This document shows positions 18,714 to 30,331 of a stretch of DNA of 64,000 nt, one piece after another. The stretch covers positions 10,038,256 to 10,102,255 of the forward strand of contig NZ_CP071793.1 of assembly GCF_017498545.1 (NCBI RefSeq), written 5' to 3'. The position numbers and the translations under genes were made by a program. Each line of letters opens with the position of its first letter. The stretch's first letter is position 1. The stretch comes from Sulfidibacter corallicola (GTDB lineage: Bacteria > Acidobacteriota > Holophagae > Acanthopleuribacterales > Acanthopleuribacteraceae). The notes beneath the pieces were generated by a model. That model saw only the letters and a program-made list of their open reading frames with translations. It made no database searches and was not told the origin of the DNA.

Positions 18714-19691
18714 CTAGGGCAGGAGCCCCGTGAGCCAATGCAGGATATTCAGCGCGAACTGTTGATTGTCGCAATGGGGATAACTGATGCCGAACCGATG
18801 CACCTCGCCTTCGCGGAAGCGTTGTTGGGCGGTCATCATCGCCGCCTCGCCCAGGATGACCACCCGTCCCTTTCCTTGCAGTAGCGTCAATCCTTGGACG
18901 CGTCCCGCCGCCGACTTGTAGACAGTTTCGGTGACGTCCTCATCCATGGCGGTGTCCGACAAGGTCAACAAGGGTTCGCTGTGGGCCGGGCCCTTCAGCG
19001 ATTGGCCGGTGAAGGTCACGACCTTGTCGATCCGTTCCCTTTCGTGTCGACCCCGAGTGATGGGGTGATCGTTCAATAGGCCGCTCTCGCGCGTGAAGGC
19101 GAGATTGTACTTGCCGTAGCCTGGCTCACCGTGGTTTTCATCGTAGGTCCAGGTGTTCCGCATCTCTACGTCGAAAGCCGTCGCCAGGATTTGGCCGGCG
19201 GCCCCGCTTGGCGCGTGATCGGCGATGAACAGGAGGGCGCCTCCGCCTTCGACCCACGCTTTCACGACCGCCACCTCGCTCGGTTTGAAGGCCGGCTTGG
19301 CCAATTCGGCATCGGGATCGTCCTCATGGGTGCCGCCAGAAGCGTTCGAGATGACCAGGACGTCGATACCTTCGAGTGATTCAGGCGTGAATTCCCTGCG
19401 GTTGGACGTCACCCGGTAACCGTCGGATGTGAGCAGGTCCACGAACGGTTTATAGCGGCCCTCGGCTTTGTGGTAATTGTTGTGGGCTTCATCGATCACG
19501 ACATGTGGGCCCTCTGCCTTGTAGGCCGGTTTTGCCACTTTGGGGACGAAGACCTCGTCGGCTTTCTGAATGTCACCCGTCGGCTGGTCCCGCTTACAGG
19601 ACGTGAGGGCTCCCGTCATCACCAGAAACGAGAGTGGGAGGAGCAGGGAGACGAAAGGGGATAGCATGGAGCGAGCGCTGGATTGCTTCAT
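18714..19691 (-). CDS. Lipoprotein with a DUF4350/GATase-like domain
   Basis: The 325-residue protein has a lipoprotein signal peptide with the lipobox LTSC (Cys32), so it is predicted to be membrane-anchored in the periplasm. The body contains a Rossmann-like GATase1-type fold. Visible segments are PHVVIDEAHNNYHKAEGRYK near 65-83, then GIDVLVISNASGG, and later VKAWVEGGGALLFIADHAPS and GKGRVVILGEAAMMTA. These are typical of DUF4350/ThuA-like domains that often bind carbohydrates or have no known enzyme activity. No catalytic Cys-His-Glu triad is evident. The gene is monocistronic and its function unknown. Confidence 0.7.
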   Translation of the reverse strand: MKQSSARSMLSPFVSLLLPLSFLVMTGALTSCKRDQPTGDIQKADEVFVPKVAKPAYKAEGPHVVIDEAHNNYHKAEGRYKPFVDLLTSDGYRVTSNRREFTPESLEGIDVLVISNASGGTHEDDPDAELAKPAFKPSEVAVVKAWVEGGGALLFIADHAPSGAAGQILATAFDVEMRNTWTYDENHGEPGYGKYNLAFTRESGLLNDHPITRGRHERERIDKVVTFTGQSLKGPAHSEPLLTLSDTAMDEDVTETVYKSAAGRVQGLTLLQGKGRVVILGEAAMMTAQQRFREGEVHRFGISYPHCDNQQFALNILHWLTGLLP

Positions 19692-20385
19692 GGGACGGCC
19701 TGTTATCTCGGCGGTGGATCGAGCACGACCCTGGCCGGGGAGCTGACCGACTCAGGTGGTGCTGAAACACGATGAGTTCATGAAATGGGTTGAGCATGCT
19801 GAATCATCCCCACCATATCATGGTATTGGGAGGGTTTTGAATGGTATTGTTCTGGCTTCGAGCCGGGGTGTTCGGATGATTGAAACACAGGGTTCACAGA
19901 ATTCTCGGTGGCTGATATAAAGCTTCTATAACTATCACTATGAACACTGTAGGACAGACAAGGCACTCGAATATCGGTTCCAGTGGGTTATATGGGGAAG
20001 GACATCATGACGACCACCCGTCTGCACGCCTTGCTGCGCTAGCCACTGCTGGTCCGCCTCGGAAGCATATCCGTCGTCTGCACTACAGGTCACGGGCGTG
20101 GTCCCTCTCCGCTCGAATGCTTCTCGGCACGTCTGCTGGAACATGCTGGCACCCGCCTGATTGCCCTCGGGTACCGAGACTGCCACCACAATTTGACGAA
20201 AACCCGGGTCCTTGAAATCGGAGTGAACCCTTTGCTCGTGGCGGGCTCCATGTGTCGTGCGGCGGCGAGCCGTGTGTCGGCAATCGGCGCCCGAGGCCGC
20301 ACACCATGGACCCGACGTGAAAAGGCGGATGATAGCGGCGGAACGCGAAGATCCCTCGCGTTCCGCCGACAATGGAAGCTCACCG
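19692..20385. other. Intergenic region upstream of the lipoprotein gene
   Basis: About 690 bp with no intact gene. Part of it (about 20018-20240) looks like a decayed transposase, listed separately. Confidence 0.45.
20018..20240 (-). pseudogene. Remnant of a DDE-type transposase
   Basis: In the minus-strand frame covering 19938-20423, a ~70-residue stretch resembles the catalytic-core region of IS transposases. It reads FRQIVVAVSVPEGNQAGASM, then FQQTCREAFERRGTTPVTCS and ADDGYASEADQQWLAQQGVQ. The V-x-x-DDGY-x-S-x-x-N/D pattern is the second catalytic Asp block. Sequence on either side does not continue the transposase and no inverted repeats are evident, so this is a fragment. The family is uncertain. 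Confidence 0.45.
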
Positions 20386-23300
20386 TCACGCGGCGGCCTT
20401 GACCTCCTCGGGCACGGCTTCACCCGGCTTGGCGAACCACCGGTACAACGACGGCACCACGAGTAGCGTCAGCAGGGTCGAAGTCACCAATCCGCCGATC
20501 ACGACGGTGGCCAGGGGCCGCTGCACCTCTGCGCCGGCCCCTTGCGACAAGGCCATCGGCACGAAACCGAGCGAGGCGACCAGGGCCGTCATCAGAACCG
20601 GCCGCAAGCGCTCCCGCGCACCGAGCGCCGCGGCATCGACGGCACAGCGGGTGTCGCGATGGCGATCCAGGATGGTGGACACCAACACGACGCCGTTGAG
20701 CACCGCGATACCCGCCAACGCGATGAAGCCCACACCCGCCGAGATCGAGAGCGGCAGGCCGCGCAGGGCCATCGCGGCGATCCCGCCGGTCACCGCCAAC
20801 GGCACGTTGAGGAAGATCAAGGTGGCCATGCGGCCGGACCGCAAGGCGCTGTAGAGCATCAAGAAAATCAACACCAGCGCCACCGGAACCAGCAGCGCCA
20901 GGCGTCGCGACGCCTGCGCCAGGTTCTCGAACTGGCCCCCCCAGGCAAGGTACCAACCGGTGGGCAACTGCAGGTTGGCGTCCAGCAGCTCTTGAGCTTC
21001 GGCCACGAACGAGGCCAGGTCCCGACCGCGAACATTGGCTTCGACCGTGATGCGCCGGCTGAAATTCTGGCGGCTGATCTGGGCCGGGCCCTCTTCGATG
21101 GTCAGGTCGGCGAGTTGGGACAACGGCACCATTCGCGTATCGCCGTCGTCGAGCGGAACCGGGACCAGCAGGTCACCCAACTGGGAAGCGGTCGCCCGCG
21201 CTTCCGGATGTAACCGGAGCCGCAAATCAAAGCGTCGCTGACCCTCGAGGACCATGCCGACCGACTTGCCGCCGATGGTCTCGATGACATCCAGCACCTG
21301 ATCGGCATGAATCCCCTGGCGGGCCATGGCGCGGCGATCGAGGCGAACCCGCAGCGTGGGCAGGCCACTGACCTGCTCGGCCTTGACGTCGGCGGCACCA
21401 GGCAACTCGCGAACCAGCCGCACTACTTCGTCGGCCTGTCGCTCGAGGCGGTCCAGGTCGTCGCCGTAGATGCTGATCGCCACGTCGCCCCGTACGCCGG
21501 CGATCAACTCGGAGACGCGCAGTTGAATGGGCTGCGAATAGCTGAACATCACGCCGGGCACGCTCTTCTGGAGGGTTTCGTCGATGGCCTCGACCAACGC
21601 CTCCTTGGAGTCGAAACGCCAGGTGTCGCGTGGCTCGAGCATGACGTAGGTATCGCTGATTTCGACCCCCATCGGATCGGTGGCGATCTCGGCGCGACCC
21701 GTGCGCGAGATGACGGTGTCGATCTCGGGAAAGGACGCCTTCAACACCGACTCGACCTTCGAGCTGATCTCGTTGGATGTCTCCAGCGAGACACTGGGCA
21801 GGCGCCAGATTTGGAGCGCGATCGAGCCCTCGTCCAATCGGGGAATGAACTCGGCACCGAGGAAGGGAACCAGGCTCATGCCGCTCAGGAACACCGTCAT
21901 CGCGATCGCGGCCACGGTGCGCGGCGCCCGCATGGCGCGATCGAGCAAAGGCCGGTAGATGCGTTTGGCGAGGCGGAACAGCCAGGGCTCCGATTCGCGC
22001 ACCCGTTCGAGGAACAGAACCGCCAGGACCGGCATCAGCGTCAGGGCGCACAGCAACGAGGCCATGAGGGCGAACACGACAGTCAACGCCATGGGTTTGA
22101 ACATCTTGCCTTCGATCCCGGTCAGGCCGAGGATGGGAATGTAGACGAGAATGATGATGCTGACGGCGAAAGTCACCGGCCGCGCCACCTCCAAACAGGC
22201 GACGCGCACCTTGTCCGCATGACTGCGTGGATCGTCGCGATGTTTGTGTAGATAGCGCATGACCGCCTCGATCAACACCACGGAGCCGTCGACGATCAAC
22301 CCGAAATCCAGGGCCCCCAGACTCATCAGGTTTCCGCTGAGACCCAAGGCGTTCATGGCGATGAAGGCCAGCAGCATGGACAGCGGAATCGAGAGCGCCA
22401 CGATCAGGCCGCCGCGCAGGCTTCCCAGGAGAAGCAGCAACACCAGGACGACCAGCAGGCCGCCCTCGACCAGGTTCTTGGTGACGGTCCAGATGGTGCG
22501 ATCCACCAGTTCGGTGCGGTCGTAGAAGGTGTCGATTTCCACGCCTTTCGGCAGGGTCTTGGCGATTTCCTGGATTTTGGCATCGACGTCGCGGGCCACG
22601 ACCCGTGCGTTCTCGCCCATCAGCATCATCACGATCCCGATGACCGCTTCGCCTTCGCCGTCGCGGGTCACGGCGCCCTGGCGGATGACCGGCGCGAAGA
22701 CGACCTCGCCCACGTCGCGTACGAAGATGGGCGTACCGCCGTGGGCATCGTGGCGCACGATGATGTCTTCCAAATCGGTGAGGCCCTGGATCATGCCCTC
22801 ACCCCGCACCAGGACCTGTTCGTCGTTGTGGATCAGGTAGCCGCCGCCGACGTTGCGGTTGTTGCGCTCGAGGGCCTCGGCGACCTCGCCCACCGAAATG
22901 CCGTAGGCCGTGAGCCGATCGGGAAGCAAGGTGACCTGGTAGGATTTCAGCTCGCCGCCGAAGGCGTTGACCTCGACCACACCCGGCACCGATCGGAGCT
23001 GGTAGTTGATCGTCCAATCCAGCAAGGTGCGCAGCTCCATGGGGCTGTAGCCTTCGCCACGCACTTCGAACTGGTAGATTTCGCCGAGACCTGTGGCGAT
23101 CGGACCCATTTCCGGCTGGCCGTAGCCCTCGGGGATGGCTTCGCGGGCTTCAGCCAGTCGCTCCGAAACCAGGGTTCGCGCCGCATAGATGTCGGTGCCT
23201 TCGAAAAAGACCACCGTCACCACGGACAGCCCGAATTTGGAGACGGAACGCACTTCCTCCACGTCCGGTAGGCCGCTCATCGCGGATTCGACCGGGAACG

Positions 23301-23505
23301 TGATGAGGTTCTCGACGTCTTCGGGCGGCAGGCCCGGCGCGTTGGTCATGATCTGTACTTGGGCGTTGGTCACATCGGGTACGGCGTCGATCGGCAGTTG
23401 CAGCATGGCTCGGAACCCGAGGCCTGCCAGAAGCAACCAGCCGACCACCACCAGCATGCGGTTGTCCAACGAAAAGCGAATGATGGCTTGAATCGGTGAA
23501 AACAC
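20386..23505 (-). CDS. czcA: Heavy-metal efflux RND transporter, CzcA type
   Basis: This is the inner-membrane proton-driven pump of a tripartite metal exporter. The 1,039-residue product has the RND architecture: one N-terminal TM segment, a large periplasmic porter domain, a membrane bundle with the proton-relay motif DFGLIVDGSVVLIEA near residue 400, and a second half ending in another bundle. ATDPMGVEISDTYVML in the second porter loop resembles CzcA/CnrA (Zn/Co/Cd/Ni) rather than the Cu/Ag pump CusA; the metal remains unproven. The GTG start at 23505 is 6 bases after GAGGAGG, which also contains the stop codon region of czcB. It is the last gene of a four-gene operon. Confidence 0.93.
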   Translation of the reverse strand: MFSPIQAIIRFSLDNRMLVVVGWLLLAGLGFRAMLQLPIDAVPDVTNAQVQIMTNAPGLPPEDVENLITFPVESAMSGLPDVEEVRSVSKFGLSVVTVVFFEGTDIYAARTLVSERLAEAREAIPEGYGQPEMGPIATGLGEIYQFEVRGEGYSPMELRTLLDWTINYQLRSVPGVVEVNAFGGELKSYQVTLLPDRLTAYGISVGEVAEALERNNRNVGGGYLIHNDEQVLVRGEGMIQGLTDLEDIIVRHDAHGGTPIFVRDVGEVVFAPVIRQGAVTRDGEGEAVIGIVMMLMGENARVVARDVDAKIQEIAKTLPKGVEIDTFYDRTELVDRTIWTVTKNLVEGGLLVVLVLLLLLGSLRGGLIVALSIPLSMLLAFIAMNALGLSGNLMSLGALDFGLIVDGSVVLIEAVMRYLHKHRDDPRSHADKVRVACLEVARPVTFAVSIIILVYIPILGLTGIEGKMFKPMALTVVFALMASLLCALTLMPVLAVLFLERVRESEPWLFRLAKRIYRPLLDRAMRAPRTVAAIAMTVFLSGMSLVPFLGAEFIPRLDEGSIALQIWRLPSVSLETSNEISSKVESVLKASFPEIDTVISRTGRAEIATDPMGVEISDTYVMLEPRDTWRFDSKEALVEAIDETLQKSVPGVMFSYSQPIQLRVSELIAGVRGDVAISIYGDDLDRLERQADEVVRLVRELPGAADVKAEQVSGLPTLRVRLDRRAMARQGIHADQVLDVIETIGGKSVGMVLEGQRRFDLRLRLHPEARATASQLGDLLVPVPLDDGDTRMVPLSQLADLTIEEGPAQISRQNFSRRITVEANVRGRDLASFVAEAQELLDANLQLPTGWYLAWGGQFENLAQASRRLALLVPVALVLIFLMLYSALRSGRMATLIFLNVPLAVTGGIAAMALRGLPLSISAGVGFIALAGIAVLNGVVLVSTILDRHRDTRCAVDAAALGARERLRPVLMTALVASLGFVPMALSQGAGAEVQRPLATVVIGGLVTSTLLTLLVVPSLYRWFAKPGEAVPEEVKAAA

Positions 23506-23514
23506 GGCGCCTCC

Positions 23515-24732
23515 TCAGTGCGAATGGCCCGAGCCCAGCTCGTGCTTGCTCACTTGGGATTTGAGGATGAACAGGTCGCCGGTCGCGAGGCTGTCGCCCG
23601 CCGCGAGCTCGCCGCTCACCTCGGCCGCGTTGGCGGTGATGCGCAGAATGGTCACGGGAATCGATTCATAGGTTCCCTCTCCTATCCGCTTGAACACCAC
23701 CTGGCCGTCCTTCACGCGCTGGATCGCGGCGGACGGCACGATCAGGCCACCCGAGGTCGCCGATTGGCGCGGCACCAGCACCGTGAGCTCGGCGAACATG
23801 CCGGCCCGCAACAAGCCGTCGGGATTGGGCAGGGTCAGGCGCGCCAGGGCGGTACGCGTTTCGGGATCCAGTTGACTGGATAGGTATTCGATTCGGCCGT
23901 TGAAGGCCGCGCCACCCAACGACTTGACGGTCACCAGTGCCTCGAGGCCCTCGCTCACCTGCGCCAGGTCGCGTTCGGGAACGCGGGCGTTGACCCACAT
24001 CGAGCGCGTGTCGGCGACCACGAAGGCCGCATCGCGTTCATCCAGCACTTCACCCCGGGTGATGTGTTGCTCGATGATGCGCCCGTCAAACGGCATGGTC
24101 ATGCGGTAGCGGTTCAGTTCGAGATGGTTCCCCTGCAGGCCCAACAAGGCCAAATCTTCCTCCGAGACCCCGAGTGCCAGCAGGTTCTGGCGAGCCAGGA
24201 GGACTTCGATGCGGCTCTCCTCCAATGCTTGGGCCGCCTCCAGGTAATCTTGTTCGGACGTGATCTGTTGCTTCCAGAGCCGCTCCTCACGGGCGAAGGT
24301 GCGCTCGCGAAGACGCTGCAACGCCAGTGAGGCCAAATAGTTGGATTTTGACACTCCCAGCTCGCGGCTTTCCAGGACCGCCAGTTCACTGCCGCCCTTC
24401 ACCACATCGCCCAGCACGTGGTTCACCTCTCGAACCGTGCCCTGGACGCGCGGCGTCAGGTGCGCCACCTTCATCGGATCGAACTGGATTTCGGCGGGGA
24501 AGGAAAACCGTTCGGTGAGCTCACCGCGCGAGACCAGCACCGAACCCAACGAAAGCGATTTCATCTGGTCTTCGGTCAGGGTGACGATGTTTTCCTCGTG
24601 GGACTCTTCGTGTTGGTGATCGCCATCTTCTTCGTGATCGTCGTGATCCCCGACGGCGAGCGCCGGCGTCCCGCAGAAGATCGACACCAGCAATACCGTG
24701 TAAATCCAGGTGGGTGTTATCGATTCAGTCAT
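23515..24732 (-). CDS. czcB: Efflux RND periplasmic adaptor (membrane fusion) protein, CzcB type
   Basis: The adaptor bridges the RND pump and the outer-membrane channel. The 405-residue product has an N-terminal signal/anchor, then a His/Asp/Glu-rich metal-binding tract (DHDDHEEDGDHQHEESHEEN, about residues 29-48) typical of metal-exporter adaptors. The barrel-sandwich segment follows (VAHLTPRVQGTVREVNHVLG with DVVKGG), then a coiled-coil hairpin (about 120-180) and a beta-barrel. The ATG at 24732 is preferred to the one at 24744, which directly abuts GAGGAGG. It overlaps the end of czcC by 8 bp, so translation is coupled. Confidence 0.92.
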   Translation of the reverse strand: MTESITPTWIYTVLLVSIFCGTPALAVGDHDDHEEDGDHQHEESHEENIVTLTEDQMKSLSLGSVLVSRGELTERFSFPAEIQFDPMKVAHLTPRVQGTVREVNHVLGDVVKGGSELAVLESRELGVSKSNYLASLALQRLRERTFAREERLWKQQITSEQDYLEAAQALEESRIEVLLARQNLLALGVSEEDLALLGLQGNHLELNRYRMTMPFDGRIIEQHITRGEVLDERDAAFVVADTRSMWVNARVPERDLAQVSEGLEALVTVKSLGGAAFNGRIEYLSSQLDPETRTALARLTLPNPDGLLRAGMFAELTVLVPRQSATSGGLIVPSAAIQRVKDGQVVFKRIGEGTYESIPVTILRITANAAEVSGELAAGDSLATGDLFILKSQVSKHELGSGHSH

Positions 24733-26005
24733 GTTCACGACCATCCTCCTCGGGTTGGGAAACGGCGACTTGTCCGGTCAACCGCGCCAGTGCCGCGGTT
24801 TCGCGGTGCATTTCGACCAGTGCCTCGGTATAGGCGGCACGCGTCTCGAAGTAGTTGCGCTGGGCTTCCAGCAGATCCAGATAAGCGAACTTGCCTTCGC
24901 GGTAGCCGAGGCCGGCGCCCTCGAAAGCGCGTTTCGCGGCGGGCAAGACCTGATCGCGTAGGGAGGTCAGAGACGCTCGAGCGGCCTGGGCGCGGTAATA
25001 GCTTTCGGTGGCTTCCGCTACGAGGCGATTGCGCACCGCCTTCTCCGATTCGGCTACCTGGCGAACGGCCAGCACAGCCGCCCGTCGGTTACCGCGATTG
25101 CGATCGAAGAACGGCAACGGCACGGAAACGCCCGCGACCCAGGTGTTCTCGCCGGACTCCCGAAAATGGCGGTAACCGGCCTGCACGTCCAAGTCTGGAA
25201 TGGATCGCTTTTTTTCGAGTACCAGCCGGGCATCGCTCGTCTCGCGTTCCTGCGCCCAGCGCGCCATTTGCGGATTCCGCTCGAGTCGCTCCAGCACCTC
25301 GGGCAGCGTGGGCATCGCGTCGACCCGTTCCAGGTCACCCGAGACTCGTATTTCGGTGGCGGGATCGCCACCCCACAGCGCAGCCAGACGGCCGCGCACC
25401 ATGTGGAGCCGCGTCTCGGCCCGCGTTCGGGCCAGACGAGCCTGGGACAGGGCCACTTCGGCACTGACGGCTTCGAGCGGCGAGACCTTGCCCGCCTCCA
25501 CGCGAGCCTGCATGGTCGCGTGGGTTTCCTCCGCCAACCGGAAGAGGTCGTCGTGAAGCGCAACCCATTGCTGGGCACCGAGCATTTCGTAAAAGGTCAC
25601 GTAGGTTTCAAGGGCCACATCCAGACGAGCCGCCCGCGTGTCCCACGCCGCAAGTTGGCGCTCACCCTCGGCGACGCGAACCCGCAACTTCCGCTTGCCC
25701 GCCGTCTGCACGGTCTGGGAAACGGCGACGGTGGTTTCCGCCCGGTCCAAACCCGAAAAGCTCCCGCCGAAATCCTCCAACTCGACTTCCAATTCGGGGT
25801 TCGGCAGGCGACCCGCCTGGTCGACCAAAGCGGCCATCACCTGTTCTTGGAGCCCGTAGGCGGCCAGTCCGGGATGGATCGTTTCCACCCGTCGATAGAC
25901 TTCCGCAAGGGTCAGTTTTTCGGCCTGATCGGCTGGTTCACCCGCGAACAAGAGACAGGGCGCCAGCCAGATGACACGGCACCACGCCGCGATCATTCGG
26001 TTCAT
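24725..26005 (-). CDS. czcC: Outer-membrane efflux protein, TolC/CzcC type
   Basis: This forms the outer-membrane channel of the metal exporter. The 426-residue product has a signal peptide (residues about 1-21, ending FAG) and two repeated TolC-like helical halves. The first begins LTLAEVYRRVETIHPGLAAY and contains LPNPELEVELEDFGGSFSGL. The second contains IPDLDVQAGYRHFRESGENT, then WVAGVSVPLPFFDRNRGNRR, and the segment AYTEALVEMHRETAALARLTG. Length fits CzcC. GGAGG precedes the ATG at 26005. It sits between the small Cys-rich gene and czcB in the same orientation. Confidence 0.92.
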   Translation of the reverse strand: MNRMIAAWCRVIWLAPCLLFAGEPADQAEKLTLAEVYRRVETIHPGLAAYGLQEQVMAALVDQAGRLPNPELEVELEDFGGSFSGLDRAETTVAVSQTVQTAGKRKLRVRVAEGERQLAAWDTRAARLDVALETYVTFYEMLGAQQWVALHDDLFRLAEETHATMQARVEAGKVSPLEAVSAEVALSQARLARTRAETRLHMVRGRLAALWGGDPATEIRVSGDLERVDAMPTLPEVLERLERNPQMARWAQERETSDARLVLEKKRSIPDLDVQAGYRHFRESGENTWVAGVSVPLPFFDRNRGNRRAAVLAVRQVAESEKAVRNRLVAEATESYYRAQAARASLTSLRDQVLPAAKRAFEGAGLGYREGKFAYLDLLEAQRNYFETRAAYTEALVEMHRETAALARLTGQVAVSQPEEDGREHD

Positions 26006-26114
26006 ACATCCTCCGCAAATTGCCTAAACAGCGTCCGTTTGATGGGTGTCGGCTCACATGAGGACACCCCGAGTCATTCCCGCGAACGGGAATCGGATCA
26101 GCGTTGCGGAGGTA

Positions 26115-26549
26115 TCAAATCAGGAGGAAAACGGTGGTCAGCGCGGCCAGAATCGGCGCGGGACCAGGGGGTGGACGCAGACCGATGGGCCCGAAGCGGG
26201 CATGGCACAGGGCCCGGTTCATGGTCACGGGCGCCCAGGGTGGGGTCAGGAGCACGGGGCCGGCCGCAATCGTCCACTCGGTGTGGTGGACGCGATCCAA
26301 AGGCGCCAATGCCAGCGAGGTATCGACGCAGGGCCCGCAATGATCGCCTTGCTCGAGTTGTGGCACTTCGTAGTGCACGTCGCCGTCGAAACAGGAGACA
26401 CAGCCGTCTTCGTTGGCGAGCTCGATGGCCACATGCCCGTTATCACCGCGGCAGAGCACGATGGTTCCGGGAACGCCACTGAAAAAGGTCAATACCAGAA
26501 ACAGTCCGGTTCGACATGCCACATGCCACGTAGACCCTGGAATCGCCAT
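26115..26549 (-). CDS. Small exported Cys/His-rich protein heading the czc operon
   Basis: The 144-residue product has an N-terminal hydrophobic segment (about residues 13-32) and then a compact set of potential metal ligands: C33, H39, C50, C53, H59, H70, C71 and C74. They sit in VLCRGDNGHVAIE, CVSC and HCGPCVD. I recall similar short proteins next to czc genes in other bacteria, but no named function. It is 109 bp upstream of czcC, in the same direction, so it is probably a periplasmic metal-binding accessory or sensor (inference). The start is uncertain: the ATG at 26549 lacks a strong ribosome site and the ATG at 26633 is possible. Confidence 0.6.
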   Translation of the reverse strand: MAIPGSTWHVACRTGLFLVLTFFSGVPGTIVLCRGDNGHVAIELANEDGCVSCFDGDVHYEVPQLEQGDHCGPCVDTSLALAPLDRVHHTEWTIAAGPVLLTPPWAPVTMNRALCHARFGPIGLRPPPGPAPILAALTTVFLLI

Positions 26550-26960
26550 ACGCCGAGTACTCCACAGGATTGAAGGGCGGGAGGATCGAGTTCCCGCCGA
26601 TGCGATGCGCGTGTCGCGCGATTGCAAAAACACTTCATCATATCGTTGAATATGGAATTAAGCCAGCGCCGAATGACCGTCCGGCTGGAATTTACCGCGT
26701 ATTTACAGCTCGACCGCTCGTCGCCAAAGCGTACAAAGCACTCTCCCTCAACGAGATAGTGAACATACAGGCTTGTGGCGTCCCTCGAAACGCGGCCGCT
26801 ATTCGGCGAAAGTGGACCCCGGTTTTTTGGCGAGGGGTTCCGATGAAAACAAGATCTTCCGCGCGAGATGTCGATGCCGGTCAGAAAAACGAAAAGCCGC
26901 ATCGCGCCCCGTTGGTGCGATGCGGCTCTCTTTGGATGGCCGATCCGAATCGACGGCCGA
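26550..26960. other. Intergenic region between the czc operon and the M16 peptidase gene
   Basis: About 410 bp. Open frames crossing it lack motifs. It must hold the czc promoter (minus strand); no operator could be identified. The terminator of the M16 gene is at 26888-26927. Confidence 0.4.
26888..26927 (-). terminator. Intrinsic terminator of the M16 peptidase gene
   Basis: On the minus strand, AGCCGCATCGC pairs with GCGATGCGGCT (26895-26905 and 26917-26927) and is followed by TTTTCGTTTTTC, about 35 bp after the stop codon. Confidence 0.88.
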
Positions 26961-29723
<2,763 letters not shown>

Positions 29724-30331
29724 GGAATATTCCTCCTAAATCGCGCCGAGTATGTTCGTGAAATCCAAAATCGTTCACTCGGGCTCATTTCGATTCCTGG
29801 GTTCCTCATTATCACGCGGGAACGGCGAAGAAAGCGGATCACGTCGACCCATGAAACCTCGAAAATGATTCCGCACGGCGTCGCAGCCCACACCGAGAGC
29901 CGGACTGCCGACAACCGGGTTCTCAGGCTGAAACCAATCAAAGGGATTTCCATTGGGGAACCCACTGTCGGGCAAGTGGTCCTACCGACCCAGCCATACC
30001 GGCTGTTTCCAACGAATCTCTCCATAATCGGGCACTCCAAACGGGTTCGGTTCAAATGAGAGAGCAATTTTGTCCACGAATGACGCGAATGACGCGAACC
30101 AAGGCACTTGCACGGAATAGTCTCCGCAGTACCGCCGATCCTTCAAAAAATCGAGAACCCGTGATCCGAGGATGGTTTTTAAATTCGTGTCAATCGGTGT
30201 GATCCGTGGACAGACTTTTTTAGCCAAATGGGAGTTCCCGCATTTCCGGGAGGAGGGTTAAGAGTTTTCCGTTGCAGGGCATCGGGAGCCGGGTATCCGG
30301 CGTCGGGTTTTTCCCGGTTCCGGTTCGGCCC
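29724..30331. other. Non-coding region upstream of the M16 peptidase gene
   Basis: About 600 bp with no supported ORF. It contains an inverted pair of ACGAAT/CACGGAT-type repeats (30068-30099 and 30181-30213) and a partial AGTTCCCGCAT repeat at 30233-30260. Confidence 0.45.
30068..30213. repeat. Inverted CCACGAAT/CCACGGAT-type repeat pair
   Basis: The left arm TTGTCCACGAATGACGCGAA (plus a second TGACGCGAA) faces the right arm, which on the minus strand reads CTGTCCACGGATCACACCGA and then TTGACACGAAT. The arms are imperfect inverted relatives about 80 bp apart. They belong to the same general class as the CCACGGAG islands. Confidence 0.45.
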
